From positions 1 through 64,000 of the forward strand of contig NZ_JAGGNV010000005.1 of the NCBI RefSeq assembly GCF_018614955.1: a stretch of DNA of 64,000 nucleotides, read 5' to 3'. Made by a program: the position numbers and the translations under genes. Of this stretch, positions 38,373 to 46,982 are shown piece by piece. Within the stretch, counting starts at the first letter, position 1. Each line of letters begins with the position of its first letter. The DNA comes from Variovorax paradoxus (GTDB lineage Bacteria; Pseudomonadota; Gammaproteobacteria; Burkholderiales; Burkholderiaceae_C). Below the pieces are notes generated by a model. The model did not search any database and was not told the origin of the DNA. It saw nothing but the letters and a program-made list of their open reading frames with translations.

Positions 38373-38861
38373 TGGATGCCCTCCGAAGTTGATATGTCGA
38401 AAAAGGTGGTTCAGAGTGACTGTAAGACGCGCGAAACTGGCGCCCCGCGCGCTCGCGCGGGAGGCCGTTGCCAAGCCGGATCGGCATCCACCGAAGCCCG
38501 AATGCGCCTGCCAGCAGCACGGGATTGCGCGCTGCGGTTCGCGAGCATCAGCAAGAACAACACAGCCCGACGCCGCGATCGCGATATCGCTGATAAAGGG
38601 CGGCGAACGCGAACATCGCCAGCATGCCGATGCCATAGTTGCATGCCACCACTACGTATTCGCGACATGCAGGACCACCGGCGACGCCACTATGGCGTGC
38701 GCTGCGTCAAGTCTAGACTTCGGTTCGCGTTTTGTGCTGCATTGCACAAAATCGTACATCTGTGTTTTCTGCTTACGTCGCCCCAGCCGCGGGCGAAACG
38801 CGCGCCCCGTTGCGACTCAAGGAAGAGGTCAAGTGCGAGAGTCGCTGACGAAGACCGGATT
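38373..38861. other. 489-bp region without a credible gene, with inverted repeats
   Basis: Several short frames exist, none convincing. A minus-strand reading gives a hydrophobic piece (YGIGMLAMFAFAALYQRYRD) interrupted by a stop, perhaps a decayed membrane protein. AAGTCTAGACTT (38709-38720) is a perfect palindrome. TTTTGTGC and GCACAAAA (38730-38737 and 38744-38751) flank six bases and could be an operator. Confidence 0.45.
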
Positions 38862-39290
38862 TCAACGCTGGTTGGATCCGAGCCATTCATCGACGCAGGC
38901 GCCGAACAACGCGATGTTCTCGTCGACTTCGTCGTGCAGGAACCGCCGTGCTCCGGCTTGAGCCGAAGAGTCTGCAGCCAGCCAGGCCTCCTGCGAATCG
39001 ATGGATGCAGGCGGATCGGAAGCGCCCCACACCTGCGCGAAGATCGCGAGCGTTTCGGCGGCCGTCAGGTCCTTCCAGATCATTCCAACTCCGGAAAGCA
39101 TGCCCGCGCGGTCGCTCAGAGCGATGCCGGTGAGAATCCGGCCGTCCTCTTCGACGATCACCGGGCTCAGGCCACCTCGCAGCATGACGCGCAGCAGATC
39201 CTTCGGCTCGGCGTGGCGGATCCACTCATCGGCTCGCCGGACCAACTGCGCGGCAATGTCTGCCTTGTCGGGATGCCCGTGCTTCGGCAT
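38862..39290 (-). CDS. Hypothetical protein, 142 aa
   Basis: I do not recognise the family. The soluble acidic protein begins MPKHGHPDKADIAAQLVRRAD, has a helical first third, a beta part (LSPVIVEEDGRILTGIALSD) and ends with helices rich in Ala and Asp. No signal peptide is present. Met at 39290 has GGGAG about nine bases ahead; an upstream Met at 39341 would add a Pro/Arg-rich, unlikely extension. Confidence 0.6.
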   Translation of the reverse strand: MPKHGHPDKADIAAQLVRRADEWIRHAEPKDLLRVMLRGGLSPVIVEEDGRILTGIALSDRAGMLSGVGMIWKDLTAAETLAIFAQVWGASDPPASIDSQEAWLAADSSAQAGARRFLHDEVDENIALFGACVDEWLGSNQR

Positions 39291-39333
39291 GGAGTCCGCT
39301 CCCGGGCAGCGCTTTCCTACAGCTGATCGGGGC

Positions 39334-39579
39334 CTATCCAACGGCCCCTACCTTTGCAGGCATGAGTCGAAGCACCAACCTGCCGTCGACGGTCTTGAAC
39401 ATGTCATAGCCGCCGGAACATTCCAGCAAGTCCCCATTGCCAAGGTAGAACTTCGGCTCGCGCTGCTTCTTGACGAGCCCGTACGGGGTCTTCACGGAGA
39501 CTATCTGAGTACGCCGGAAGACGATGTAGATCTGCCCGTCGTTCCCCTGTGCCCGGTATACGTCGGTTCGTACTTGCAC
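39334..39579 (-). CDS. Hypothetical protein, 81 aa, GTG start
   Basis: The GTG at 39579 has AAAGGAG six bases ahead, the best start signal in this area. The product reads MQVRTDVYRAQGNDGQIYIV and continues with a compact beta-rich sequence (KFYLGNGDLLECSGGYDMF, then VDGRLVLRLM). Small proteins of this look occur widely in Burkholderiales, without known role. The stop codon lies in a GGGGCC/GGCCCC hairpin (39329-39348). Confidence 0.7.
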   Translation of the reverse strand: MQVRTDVYRAQGNDGQIYIVFRRTQIVSVKTPYGLVKKQREPKFYLGNGDLLECSGGYDMFKTVDGRLVLRLMPAKVGAVG

Positions 39580-39728
39580 TCTGCACTCCTTTCGCCGACA
39601 CCGAAAGTCAGTTTGGAGAGCAGACACCCTCGCCGCGAGCGGCCGTGTAAGCCTTTTTGCCCAGATATTGCGCGACAGCGCTCGCCGCGGGCGGCGAAAG
39701 AAAGCGACCGGCGGCCGGCCGCAAGGCC

Positions 39729-40874
39729 TCACGCACCCGGCGTGACAGGCGCGGCAAGGCGGCGCGAATTGGCGGGATCGCGAAACACCAGCGGATGCTC
39801 GACCGGGCCGGCCGGGTCGCGCGCGGCTGCGCGCTGCACCGCTTCCACCACGCGGTGGTGATCGGGGCTCTTTGCGCACACCGGATCGGCCGCGGCCGCG
39901 TCGTTGGCCAGCAGGTAGGCCTGGCAGCGGCAGCCGCCCAGGTCCTGTTCGCGCATCTCGCAGCTCGCGCAGGGCTCCTTCATCCAGCCGGTGCCGCGGT
40001 AGCGGTTGAAGCCTTCGGATTCGAACCAGATCTCGCGCAGGCTGTGCGCCTTCACGTTCGGAAACTCGAGGCCCGGCAGCATCTTCGCGGTATGGCACGG
40101 CAGCGCCGTGCCGTCCGGCGCCACGGTGAAGAACATGCTGCCCCAGCCGTTGACGCATTTCTTGGCGCGCCCCTCGTGGTAGTCGGGCGCGACGAAGAAG
40201 ATGCGCATGCGCTCGCCCAGCCGGGCGCGCCAGGCATCGGTCACTTCCTCCGCGTGCCGCAGCTGTTCATGCGTGGGCAGCAGCTGGTCGCGGTTCACGA
40301 AGGCCCATGAGTAGTACTGCGTGTTCGCGAGCTCGAGGTACTCGGCGCCCATCTCGTGCGCCATCTCGATGATGCGGTCGATGTGGTCGATGTTCATGCG
40401 GTGGATGACGACGTTCATCACCATCGGCCAGCCCTGGTCCTTGATGATCTTCGCTACCCGGTTCTTCAGCTCGAAGGTCTTGGTGTGCGAGAGGAAGTCG
40501 TTCATCTCGCGCGTCGAATCCTGGAACGACAGCTGCACGTGGTCCAGCCCGGCAGCCTTCAGGGCGGCGGCGCGGTCCGCGTTGAGGCCCACGCCGGAGG
40601 TCAGCAGATTGGTGTAGTAACCCAGCCGCTTGGCCTCGGCGACGATGATCTCCAGGTCGTCGCGCAAGAGCGGCTCGCCGCCCGAGAGGCCGCACTGCAC
40701 GGCGCCGAGCTCGCGGCCCTCGCGCAGCACCCGCAGCCAGTCTTCGGTGCCCAGCTCGCTGTCTTGCTGCGCGAAATCGACCGGGTTGAAGCAGAACACG
40801 CAGTGCAGCGGGCAGCGGTAGGTCAGCTCGGCCAGCAGCCAGAGCGGGGGGCCGGGGCGTGGCGGCTGCGTCAT
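39729..40874 (-). CDS. pqqE: PqqE, radical SAM enzyme of PQQ synthesis
   Basis: The 381-residue enzyme joins the Glu and Tyr side chains of PqqA. The radical SAM cluster motif is CPLHCVFC (CxxxCxxC) at residues 21-28. The C-terminal SPASM-type cysteines include CASCEMREQDLGGCRC. The substrate peptide is presented by PqqD, encoded just upstream with a four-base overlap. It is the last pqq gene here. Confidence 0.97.
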   Translation of the reverse strand: MTQPPRPGPPLWLLAELTYRCPLHCVFCFNPVDFAQQDSELGTEDWLRVLREGRELGAVQCGLSGGEPLLRDDLEIIVAEAKRLGYYTNLLTSGVGLNADRAAALKAAGLDHVQLSFQDSTREMNDFLSHTKTFELKNRVAKIIKDQGWPMVMNVVIHRMNIDHIDRIIEMAHEMGAEYLELANTQYYSWAFVNRDQLLPTHEQLRHAEEVTDAWRARLGERMRIFFVAPDYHEGRAKKCVNGWGSMFFTVAPDGTALPCHTAKMLPGLEFPNVKAHSLREIWFESEGFNRYRGTGWMKEPCASCEMREQDLGGCRCQAYLLANDAAAADPVCAKSPDHHRVVEAVQRAAARDPAGPVEHPLVFRDPANSRRLAAPVTPGA

Positions 40875-41161
40875 GCGTCCCAGCGCAGCCAGTTCTGCTG
40901 CGCCGCCAATTCGACGAAGCCCCGCACTTCGGCGTCGAGCCCGGTGGTGCCGAAGGCCTGCTCCAGATCGGCCACGATCGCGGCGATGCTGCTTTCACCG
41001 TCGCAGCGCTTCATGATCTCGCCCGCGCTGCCGTTGAGCTGGACCATGCCCTCGGGGTACAGCAGCACATGCCGATCCTGCACCGGCTCCCATTGCAGGC
41101 GGAAGCCGGGGCCGATGCGGGGCCTGCTTTCGGCGGTCAGCACTTTCCTGATCTCGCTCAT
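40871..41161 (-). CDS. pqqD: PqqD, peptide chaperone
   Basis: The 96-residue protein shows the PqqD fold: [38 protein letters not shown], read in parts. It binds PqqA and delivers it to PqqE. Both ends overlap neighbours by ATGA. The open frame upstream to 41857 is a shadow of pqqC. Confidence 0.95.
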   Translation of the reverse strand: MSEIRKVLTAESRPRIGPGFRLQWEPVQDRHVLLYPEGMVQLNGSAGEIMKRCDGESSIAAIVADLEQAFGTTGLDAEVRGFVELAAQQNWLRWDA

Positions 41162-41922
41162 GCGCTGTTCACGCCGTAGCGCGTCGCCATTGCGTCGTTC
41201 ATGGCCCACAGGATGTCGAGCTTGAACTGCAGCACCTCCAGCGCGCGCTCCTGCAGCGCGCGGGTATCGAAGTGATCGAGCGTGATCGCCAGGCCCTGCT
41301 CCACGTCGCGCCGCGCCTGGCTGACGCGGTTGCGGAAATAGTCCAGGCCGCCCGGCTCGATCCACGCATAGTGCGCCGGCCAGGTGGCCAGGCGCTGCTT
41401 GTGGATCTCGGGCGCGAAGAGTTCGGTCAGCGACGAGCACACGGCTTCCTGCCACGGCGCGCGGCGCGCGAAGTTCACGTAGGCGTCGACCGCAAAGCGC
41501 ACGGCAGGCACCACGTGGCGCAGGTCGCGCACCTCCTCGCGGGACAGGCCGACGGCCTCGGCGAGGCGCAACCAGGCCTCGATGCCGCCCTCGTCCTTCA
41601 CGCCGCCGAGCTCGAAGCCGTCGTGATCGAGGATGCGCTGCACCCAGCCGCGCCGCACTTCCTGGTCGGGGCAGTTCGAGAGCACCGCCGCGTCCTTGAT
41701 CGGGATCGAGATCTGGTAGTAGAAGCGGTTCGCCACCCAGCCACGCACCTGCTCGGGCGTGGCCCGGCCGCTGTTGAGCATGACGTTGAACGGATGGTGG
41801 ATGTGGTAGCTGCGTCCGCGCTCGCGCAGCCGCAGCTCGAATTCCTCGCGGCTCCATGGCGCTGCGCTTGTCCCGCTGTCGGTGGCCGGGCGATGCGGCT
41901 CCTGGATCCTGTCGGCGTGCAT
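41158..41922 (-). CDS. pqqC: PqqC, PQQ synthase
   Basis: The 254-residue cofactorless oxidase performs the final ring closure and oxidation to PQQ. Active-site segments include [40 protein letters not shown] and [15 protein letters not shown]. It is 19 bp behind pqqB. Confidence 0.97.
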   Translation of the reverse strand: MHADRIQEPHRPATDSGTSAAPWSREEFELRLRERGRSYHIHHPFNVMLNSGRATPEQVRGWVANRFYYQISIPIKDAAVLSNCPDQEVRRGWVQRILDHDGFELGGVKDEGGIEAWLRLAEAVGLSREEVRDLRHVVPAVRFAVDAYVNFARRAPWQEAVCSSLTELFAPEIHKQRLATWPAHYAWIEPGGLDYFRNRVSQARRDVEQGLAITLDHFDTRALQERALEVLQFKLDILWAMNDAMATRYGVNSA

Positions 41923-41941
41923 GGTGTGTGGGCTCGCGGTC

Positions 41942-42862
41942 TCAGAGATGGATCGTCATCCCGTCCTCGCAGGCCTCGATGCCGGCGCGCCGCAGCGCCG
42001 CATGCTCATCGGAGTCCTCGTCGAGGATGGGATTGGTGTTGTTGATGTGGATCAGCATGCGCCGCGTGCTCGCGGGCAGCCGCGCGAGCCATTCGATCAT
42101 GCCGCCCTCGCCCGACTGCGGCAGATGGCCGATCTCGCGCGCCCGCTTCGCGCCGACGCCCAGGCGGACCATCTCGTCGTCGGTCCAGAAGGTGCCGTCC
42201 ACCATGACGGCGTCGGCATTGGCCATGGCGTCGCACACGGGCGGCGTGATGGCGCCCAGGCCCGGCGCGTAGAACACGCTCCTGCCGCTCTTGCGGTCGC
42301 GGATCGTGACGCCGATGTTGTCGCCGGCAACCGGATGCTCGCGGTGCGGCGAGTACGGCGCCGCCTTGCCGGTCAGTGCCAGGGCGCGAAAGTCGAGGCC
42401 CGGCACGCCCGGCACCTCGAAGGCGCTGCCGTCGATCGCGATCGGATGCCGCGCCACGCCGCAGTAGTGCGACAGCACGCGCAGCACCGGATTGCCCTGG
42501 CTCAGGTCTTCCGCCACCGGGTCCGTGCACCACAGCGGCAGCGGCGTGCCGCGCTCGCGCAGCATGAAAAGTCCCGTGGCATGGTCGACCTGTCCGTCGA
42601 TCAGCAGCACGCCGGCGATGGCGCTGTCGCGCAGCTTGCGCGCCGGCTGCAGCACCGGGTTGCCGCGGATCTGCTCCAGGATGTCGGGCGAGGCATTGAA
42701 GAGGACGCCGTCGTCGCCCTCATCGGGCCGCACGAAGATCGAGGACTGCGTGCGCGGCTTGGCGCGCACGGTGCCGGCGCGCACGCCTGCGCAGTTGCGG
42801 CAGTTGCAATTCCATTGAGGAAAGCCACCGCCGGCTGCCGAACCCAGAACAGTGATGCGCAT
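41942..42862 (-). CDS. pqqB: PqqB, metallo-beta-lactamase-fold oxygenase
   Basis: The 306-residue protein starts [20 protein letters not shown] with the CxCxxC zinc site ([11 protein letters not shown]). It also has [18 protein letters not shown] and [13 protein letters not shown]. PqqB hydroxylates the cross-linked tyrosine in PQQ synthesis. A strong hairpin separates it from pqqA. Confidence 0.97.
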   Translation of the reverse strand: MRITVLGSAAGGGFPQWNCNCRNCAGVRAGTVRAKPRTQSSIFVRPDEGDDGVLFNASPDILEQIRGNPVLQPARKLRDSAIAGVLLIDGQVDHATGLFMLRERGTPLPLWCTDPVAEDLSQGNPVLRVLSHYCGVARHPIAIDGSAFEVPGVPGLDFRALALTGKAAPYSPHREHPVAGDNIGVTIRDRKSGRSVFYAPGLGAITPPVCDAMANADAVMVDGTFWTDDEMVRLGVGAKRAREIGHLPQSGEGGMIEWLARLPASTRRMLIHINNTNPILDEDSDEHAALRRAGIEACEDGMTIHL

Positions 42863-42893
42863 CGAAAAAAAGAAAAAGAAGGGGGTCGAAACA

Positions 42894-42920
42894 ACCCGCC
42901 CCGGGAGTGCCGGGGCGGGT
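42894..42920 (-). terminator. Hairpin between pqqA and pqqB, probable attenuator
   Basis: ACCCGCCCCG and CGGGGCGGGT form a perfect ten-pair stem with a seven-base loop. On the minus strand it is followed, after about 10 bases, by a pyrimidine tract CTTCTTTTTCTTTTTTT. This would stop part of the transcription and give more pqqA than pqqBCDE transcript, as known for other pqq operons. Confidence 0.75.
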
Positions 42921-42937
42921 CGTCACGAGGCGCGCAC

Positions 42938-43012
42938 TCAGCGGGCGCTGACGTACATCGTGATCTCGAAGCCGAAGCGAAGATCAGTGGCCGTCGGTGT
43001 TTCCCATTTCAT
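42938..43012 (-). CDS. pqqA: PqqA, PQQ precursor peptide
   Basis: The 24-residue peptide begins MKWETPTATDLRFG and holds FEITMYVSAR at its end. The Glu and Tyr three residues apart are the atoms source of PQQ. AGGAGACA lies ahead of the ATG. The frame is too short for usual gene finders, but its position before pqqB and the conserved core make it certain. Confidence 0.97.
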   Translation of the reverse strand: MKWETPTATDLRFGFEITMYVSAR

Positions 43013-43134
43013 GTGTGTGTCTCCTGGAAGCGTTGCACGGCGCCGGTTGGCCGCCGCGGGGTCCGTGGTGTCCCTTGCGCATCTTGGACCGCGGGGCCGT
43101 CGCGCTCCAGCCATGAAATCATGATTCGCACTTC

Positions 43135-44172
43135 ATGATTTTCATGAATAGCGGCGCACGGGCCGGCGCTTACCATGGCCCCGTGCTCCCTTCTGGCCTG
43201 TACCCCGAATCGCCGCCCCTGCGCACCCTTGCACTGGCGGCATCGCACGGCCATGTGCTGCATGTGGAGGAAAGCGGCGATCCGGCGGGCATTTGCGCCC
43301 TCGTGCTGCACGGCGGGCCCGGTTCGGGCTGCTCGCCGCTGCTGCGCCGCTTCTTCGATCCGGCGCGCTTTCGCGTGATCAGCGTCGACCAGCGCGGCGC
43401 AGGCCGCAGCCGTCCGCGCGGCGCGACCGCGCACAACCGCACGGCCGATCTGCTGCAAGACCTGCGCATGGTGCGCGAGCAGCTCGAGGTGCCGCACTGG
43501 CTGGTGGCCGGCGGCTCCTGGGGCGCCACGCTGGCGCTCGCCCATGCGGGCTTCGAGCCGAAGGCGGTGGCGGCCCTGCTGCTGCGCTCGGTGTTCCTTC
43601 CTGCGAGCGAGGAGATCGAGGCTTTCTTCCAGGACACGCCGGGCCGCGCGCCCGCCGCCTGGGCGCGGTTCGCGGCGGTGGCGCCACCCGATCAGCGCCA
43701 CGACATGCTGGGCTTTCTAGCCCGCGCGCTGCAGCAGGCGCCGAGCGCCGGCAACGCGGAGCTGCAGCGATGGCTCGCCCTCGCCTGGTGGCGCTGGGAG
43801 CGGACGCTGGCCGGCGGCACGGCCGTGCCACCGGCCGAATTCGAACCCGAGCCAGAGACGCTGGATGCGCTGGTGGACCGCTATCGCGTGCAGAGCCACT
43901 ACCTGATCCACCGCTGCTGGCTCGATGCGCCCCCGCTGCTCGATCGCCTCGGCGCGCTGCCGCAGGTGCCCACCTTGCTGCTGCATTCCCGCGACGACCG
44001 CGTCTGCCGGCCGGACGGCGCGCAGGCGGTGCACGAGCGCCTCGCGCACAGCCAGCTTCGCTGGGTCGATGGCGCGGGCCACGATCCGGCGCATCCTGCG
44101 ATGGCGTCCGCAATGGTCGCCGCGCTCGACAGCTACGCGCTGCACGGCCGCTTCGGCGCTAGGGCCTGTTAA
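43135..44172 (+). CDS. pip: Proline iminopeptidase-like alpha/beta hydrolase
   Basis: The 345-residue protein has the prolyl aminopeptidase signature HGGPGSG (oxyanion region), nucleophile elbow GGSWGATLAL, the Asp segment LLHSRDDRVCRP and the catalytic His in GAGHDPAHP. It releases N-terminal proline in this family. The divergent position beside pqqA may mean a part in handling PqqA-derived peptides, but that is speculation. Two Met codons (43135, 43144) and a GTG (43180) compete as start, and none has a good ribosome binding site; homologues usually begin near the last. Confidence 0.88.
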   Translation: MIFMNSGARAGAYHGPVLPSGLYPESPPLRTLALAASHGHVLHVEESGDPAGICALVLHGGPGSGCSPLLRRFFDPARFRVISVDQRGAGRSRPRGATAHNRTADLLQDLRMVREQLEVPHWLVAGGSWGATLALAHAGFEPKAVAALLLRSVFLPASEEIEAFFQDTPGRAPAAWARFAAVAPPDQRHDMLGFLARALQQAPSAGNAELQRWLALAWWRWERTLAGGTAVPPAEFEPEPETLDALVDRYRVQSHYLIHRCWLDAPPLLDRLGALPQVPTLLLHSRDDRVCRPDGAQAVHERLAHSQLRWVDGAGHDPAHPAMASAMVAALDSYALHGRFGARAC

Positions 44173-44173
44173 C
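44160..44173. repeat. Half copy of the cbbL palindrome at the pip stop
   Basis: TAGGGCCTGTTAAC is identical to one half plus centre of the 22-bp palindrome at 15358-15379. The TAA inside it (44170-44172) is the stop codon of the hydrolase gene. Confidence 0.6.
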
Positions 44174-44176
44174 GCC

Positions 44177-45556
44177 ATGACGCTGCGCCTGAAGATCAAC
44201 CTGATCGTGAGCCTGCTGACCCTGCTGTTCGTCGCCGCCATGCTCGCGCTGCAGCTGCGCGCCATGCGCGAGTCGGTGCAGGAGGAGGTGGTGGCGGCCA
44301 ATCGCGTGGCTGCGCAGCTGCTGAACCGCACGGCCTGGCTCTACGCGGCCCAGGGCACGCCGGCGATGCTGTCCTTCCTGCAGGGCGTGGGCCGGGTGCG
44401 CTCCAACGACATCACGCTGCTCGATGACGAGGAACAGGTGCTGTACAGCTCGCCGACCTCAGTCTACAAGGCCGGCCGCGATGCGCCGGACTGGTTCGCC
44501 GGCCTCGTCTCGCCTCCGCCCAACGAGATGTCCATCGCCTTTCCCGGCGGCAAGCTGATCGTGCGTTCCAACGCGTCGCGCGCGGTGCTCGACGCCTGGG
44601 ACAGCGCCGTGCTGCTGATGCTCAGCGCACTCGGCCTGCTGCTCGTCGTCAATGCGCTCGTGTTCTGGCTGGTCGGGCGCGCCACGCGCCCGTTCGCGGA
44701 CATCGTGCACGCGCTGAACCAGCTCGAGAACGGGCGCTTCGACGTCGCGCTGCGCGCCCTGCCCGGGACCGAGGCGGCCGCCATCGGCGCCGCCTTCAAC
44801 CGCATGGTCGGCATGCTGCAGCAGCACATCGAAACCGAGCGGCGCGCGGTGCGGGCAGAGAGCCGCTTGTCCGAAAGCCGCGAACTGGGCCGCTGGGTCG
44901 ACCAGAAGATCGAACAGGAGCGCCGGCTGATCGCGCGCGAACTGCACGACGAGCTGGGGCAGTCGGTCACTGCGATGCGCAGCATGGCCTTGTCGATCGC
45001 CCAGCGCATGGAGGTGCTCGATCCGCAGGCCGAGCAGGCGGCGCGCGTGATCGCCGACGAATCGGCGCGTCTCTACACCGCGATGCACGGCATGATCCCG
45101 CGCCTGACCCCGCTGGTGCTCGACAAGTTCGGGCTGGTGGCCGCGCTCGAGGATCTGGTCGAACGCACGCGAACGAGCCACGGCGACGTACAGGTCGAAT
45201 GGCAGCTCGGGCTCGAGCTCGACCGCGTGCCGCTGGACACCGACGCGGCGCTGGTGCTGTACCGTGCCGCGCAGGAGGGCATCACCAACGCCCTGCGGCA
45301 CGGGCAGGCGCAGCGCATCGTGCTCGCCTTGCAGGGCGACGAAGAAGCGGTGAAGCTCTCGCTCACCGACGACGGGCGCGGCCTGCCGGACCCCGAAGCC
45401 GCCGGCGAAACGGGTGCCGGCCACTATGGCCTGCGCTGGCTCGCCGAGCGCATCGAGAATCTGGGTGGCGAATTGCGACTTGAACCCGCGCTGCCCAGCG
45501 GTGCCCAATTGACGGTGCGGCTGCCCTTGCCGGTGGCCGACGCGGAGAACCCATGA
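44177..45556 (+). CDS. moxY: MoxY-type sensor histidine kinase (NarX/HisKA_3 class)
   Basis: The 459-residue kinase has a membrane segment at residues 5-27, a periplasmic part, a second one (AVLLMLSALGLLLVVNALVFWLV) and a HAMP-like linker. The phospho-acceptor helix RELHDELGQSVTAMRSM has His257, and an HATPase domain (AAQEGITNALRHG, DDGRGLPDP, GHYGLRWLAERI) follows. In Paracoccus, MoxY with MoxX controls methanol oxidation; the pqq neighbourhood supports the name. It is coupled to the response regulator by ATGA. Confidence 0.9.
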   Translation: MTLRLKINLIVSLLTLLFVAAMLALQLRAMRESVQEEVVAANRVAAQLLNRTAWLYAAQGTPAMLSFLQGVGRVRSNDITLLDDEEQVLYSSPTSVYKAGRDAPDWFAGLVSPPPNEMSIAFPGGKLIVRSNASRAVLDAWDSAVLLMLSALGLLLVVNALVFWLVGRATRPFADIVHALNQLENGRFDVALRALPGTEAAAIGAAFNRMVGMLQQHIETERRAVRAESRLSESRELGRWVDQKIEQERRLIARELHDELGQSVTAMRSMALSIAQRMEVLDPQAEQAARVIADESARLYTAMHGMIPRLTPLVLDKFGLVAALEDLVERTRTSHGDVQVEWQLGLELDRVPLDTDAALVLYRAAQEGITNALRHGQAQRIVLALQGDEEAVKLSLTDDGRGLPDPEAAGETGAGHYGLRWLAERIENLGGELRLEPALPSGAQLTVRLPLPVADAENP

Positions 45557-46209
45557 CCCAAGCGAACCAAGAGACTCCAACGATCCGGGTGATGCTGGTC
45601 GACGACCATGCGCTGGTGCGCATGGGCTTTCGCATGCTGCTGGCCGACGCGAAGATCGAGGTGGTGACCGAAGCCGACACCGGCGAGCAGGCCTGCCAGG
45701 ACTACCCGCAGGTACGCCCCGACGTGGTGGTGATGGACCTGTCGATGCCGGGCATGGGCGGTCTCGAAGCGCTGCGGCGCCTGCTCGCCCACGACCCCAA
45801 GGCGCGCGTGCTCGCGCTGTCGGCGCACGAGGACAGCGCGCACCCGCGCCGCGTGCTGCGCGCGGGCGCCCTGGGCTATCTGGCCAAGCGCAGCGCGCCC
45901 GAGGCGCTGATCGCCGCAGTGAAGGCAGTGGCGCGCGGCGAGCGCTACATCGATGCCCATACCGCGCAGGCGCTGGCCACGGCGCAGATCGAGGGCGACG
46001 CGAACCCGGCCGAGCTGCTCAGCGAGCGCGAGTTCTCGGTCTTCATCCAGCTTGCGCGCGGCATGACCGTGGCGCAGATCGCCGCCGCGCTGAACCTCTC
46101 GGTCAGCACGGTGGGTTCGCACCTGTACCGCGTCAAGCAGAAGCTGGGGGCGAGCAACCAGGCGGAGCTGACCTGGGTCGCGCTGCGGTGGGGCCTGGTC
46201 CAGGTGTAG
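45553..46209 (+). CDS. moxX: MoxX-type response regulator (NarL/LuxR class)
   Basis: The 218-residue protein has a receiver domain with phospho-acceptor Asp62 in VVVMDLSMPG and acidic pocket VDDH. A LuxR-type HTH (LSEREFSVFIQLARGMTVAQIAAALNLSVSTVGSHLYRVK, read in parts) follows. Probable targets are pqqA, xoxF and related promoters in this region, by analogy with MoxX; no binding site is shown. Confidence 0.92.
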   Translation: MTQANQETPTIRVMLVDDHALVRMGFRMLLADAKIEVVTEADTGEQACQDYPQVRPDVVVMDLSMPGMGGLEALRRLLAHDPKARVLALSAHEDSAHPRRVLRAGALGYLAKRSAPEALIAAVKAVARGERYIDAHTAQALATAQIEGDANPAELLSEREFSVFIQLARGMTVAQIAAALNLSVSTVGSHLYRVKQKLGASNQAELTWVALRWGLVQV

Positions 46210-46255
46210 ATGGCGCGCGGATGCCGGCTCGGCTGCCCGCGTGCGATGCGCAGGA

Positions 46256-46684
46256 TCAGAACGTTACCTTGACCGAGGGCGCGCTACGCCGGGCCTCGCC
46301 GTGGAACACGGCCTCGATGTTGTTGCCGTCGGGGTCGCGCACGAAGCAGGCGTAGTAGCCTGGGTGATACCGCCGCTCGCCGGGTGCTCCGTTGTCCGTG
46401 CCGCCATGCGCGAGCGCGGCCTGGTAGAACGCATCGACCATCGCTTTGTCCTGGGACTGGAAAGCCAAGTGGAGGCGCCCGGTGAGCTGGCCCTGAGCGG
46501 CTTCGCTGTCGGCGGTCGACACGAAAAGCTCATCGGCCCAGAAATAGTCCTCGCCAGTGCCACCCATCGGAACCTTCAGCACCTCGAAGACAGCCGTGTA
46601 GAAGGCTTGACTCGCGGCGAGATCGTTCACGACAAGCTGGATGTGATCGATCAAGCGCCCGCGGTGCAACTCCTGTGTTTCCAT
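46256..46684 (-). CDS. VOC-family (glyoxalase/dioxygenase fold) protein
   Basis: The 142-residue protein begins METQELHRGRLIDHIQLVVN and has paired beta-alpha-beta modules with possible metal ligands His14 or so, then HLAFQ and a late Glu in DPDGNNIEAVFHGEA. The family covers glyoxalases, dioxygenases and resistance proteins, so the substrate is open. AAAGGAG lies before Met at 46684; the longer frame upstream lacks sense. Confidence 0.88.
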   Translation of the reverse strand: METQELHRGRLIDHIQLVVNDLAASQAFYTAVFEVLKVPMGGTGEDYFWADELFVSTADSEAAQGQLTGRLHLAFQSQDKAMVDAFYQAALAHGGTDNGAPGERRYHPGYYACFVRDPDGNNIEAVFHGEARRSAPSVKVTF

Positions 46685-46830
46685 GCATACGCTCCTTTGA
46701 CTTTGGTGGCGGTCGCCCGCCGACAATGCCGACCAGACCTTCGCGCCAGTTTGCGCTCGGCCCTTAGGCTTTCGCAAGCAGGTCGCGGGAATAGCGTCTC
46801 GAACCCTCCACATATCGGATACCAGTATCG

Positions 46831-46902
46831 TCAAGCGTGGACAAGCAGCGCCGCCGCTGTCGCCGAGCCGACGTGACCCGTTCCACCCATGATGACGTAC
46901 AT
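46831..46902 (-). pseudogene. Truncated N terminus of an NmrA-like NAD(P)-binding protein
   Basis: The reading starts MYVIMGGTGHVGSATAAALL with an intact GGTGHVG dinucleotide-binding loop, then meets a stop after 23 codons. Intact members have 250 or more residues. No further family sequence is seen downstream, so this is a remnant; the VOC gene or an older deletion seems to have replaced the rest. Confidence 0.7.
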
Positions 46903-46982
46903 CTGCGTTTTTCCTGCGCGTCGCGTGTGCGCGCAGCCCAGAACGGACGGGCCAGGGCCGTGCAATGTGCGGCCGCGCTGCG

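Noticed and set aside
38411..38668. 85-residue minus-strand frame in the accessory patch
   Set aside because: No ribosome binding site and an Arg-rich composition. A neighbouring frame shows hydrophobic sequence broken by a stop, so at best a decayed gene.
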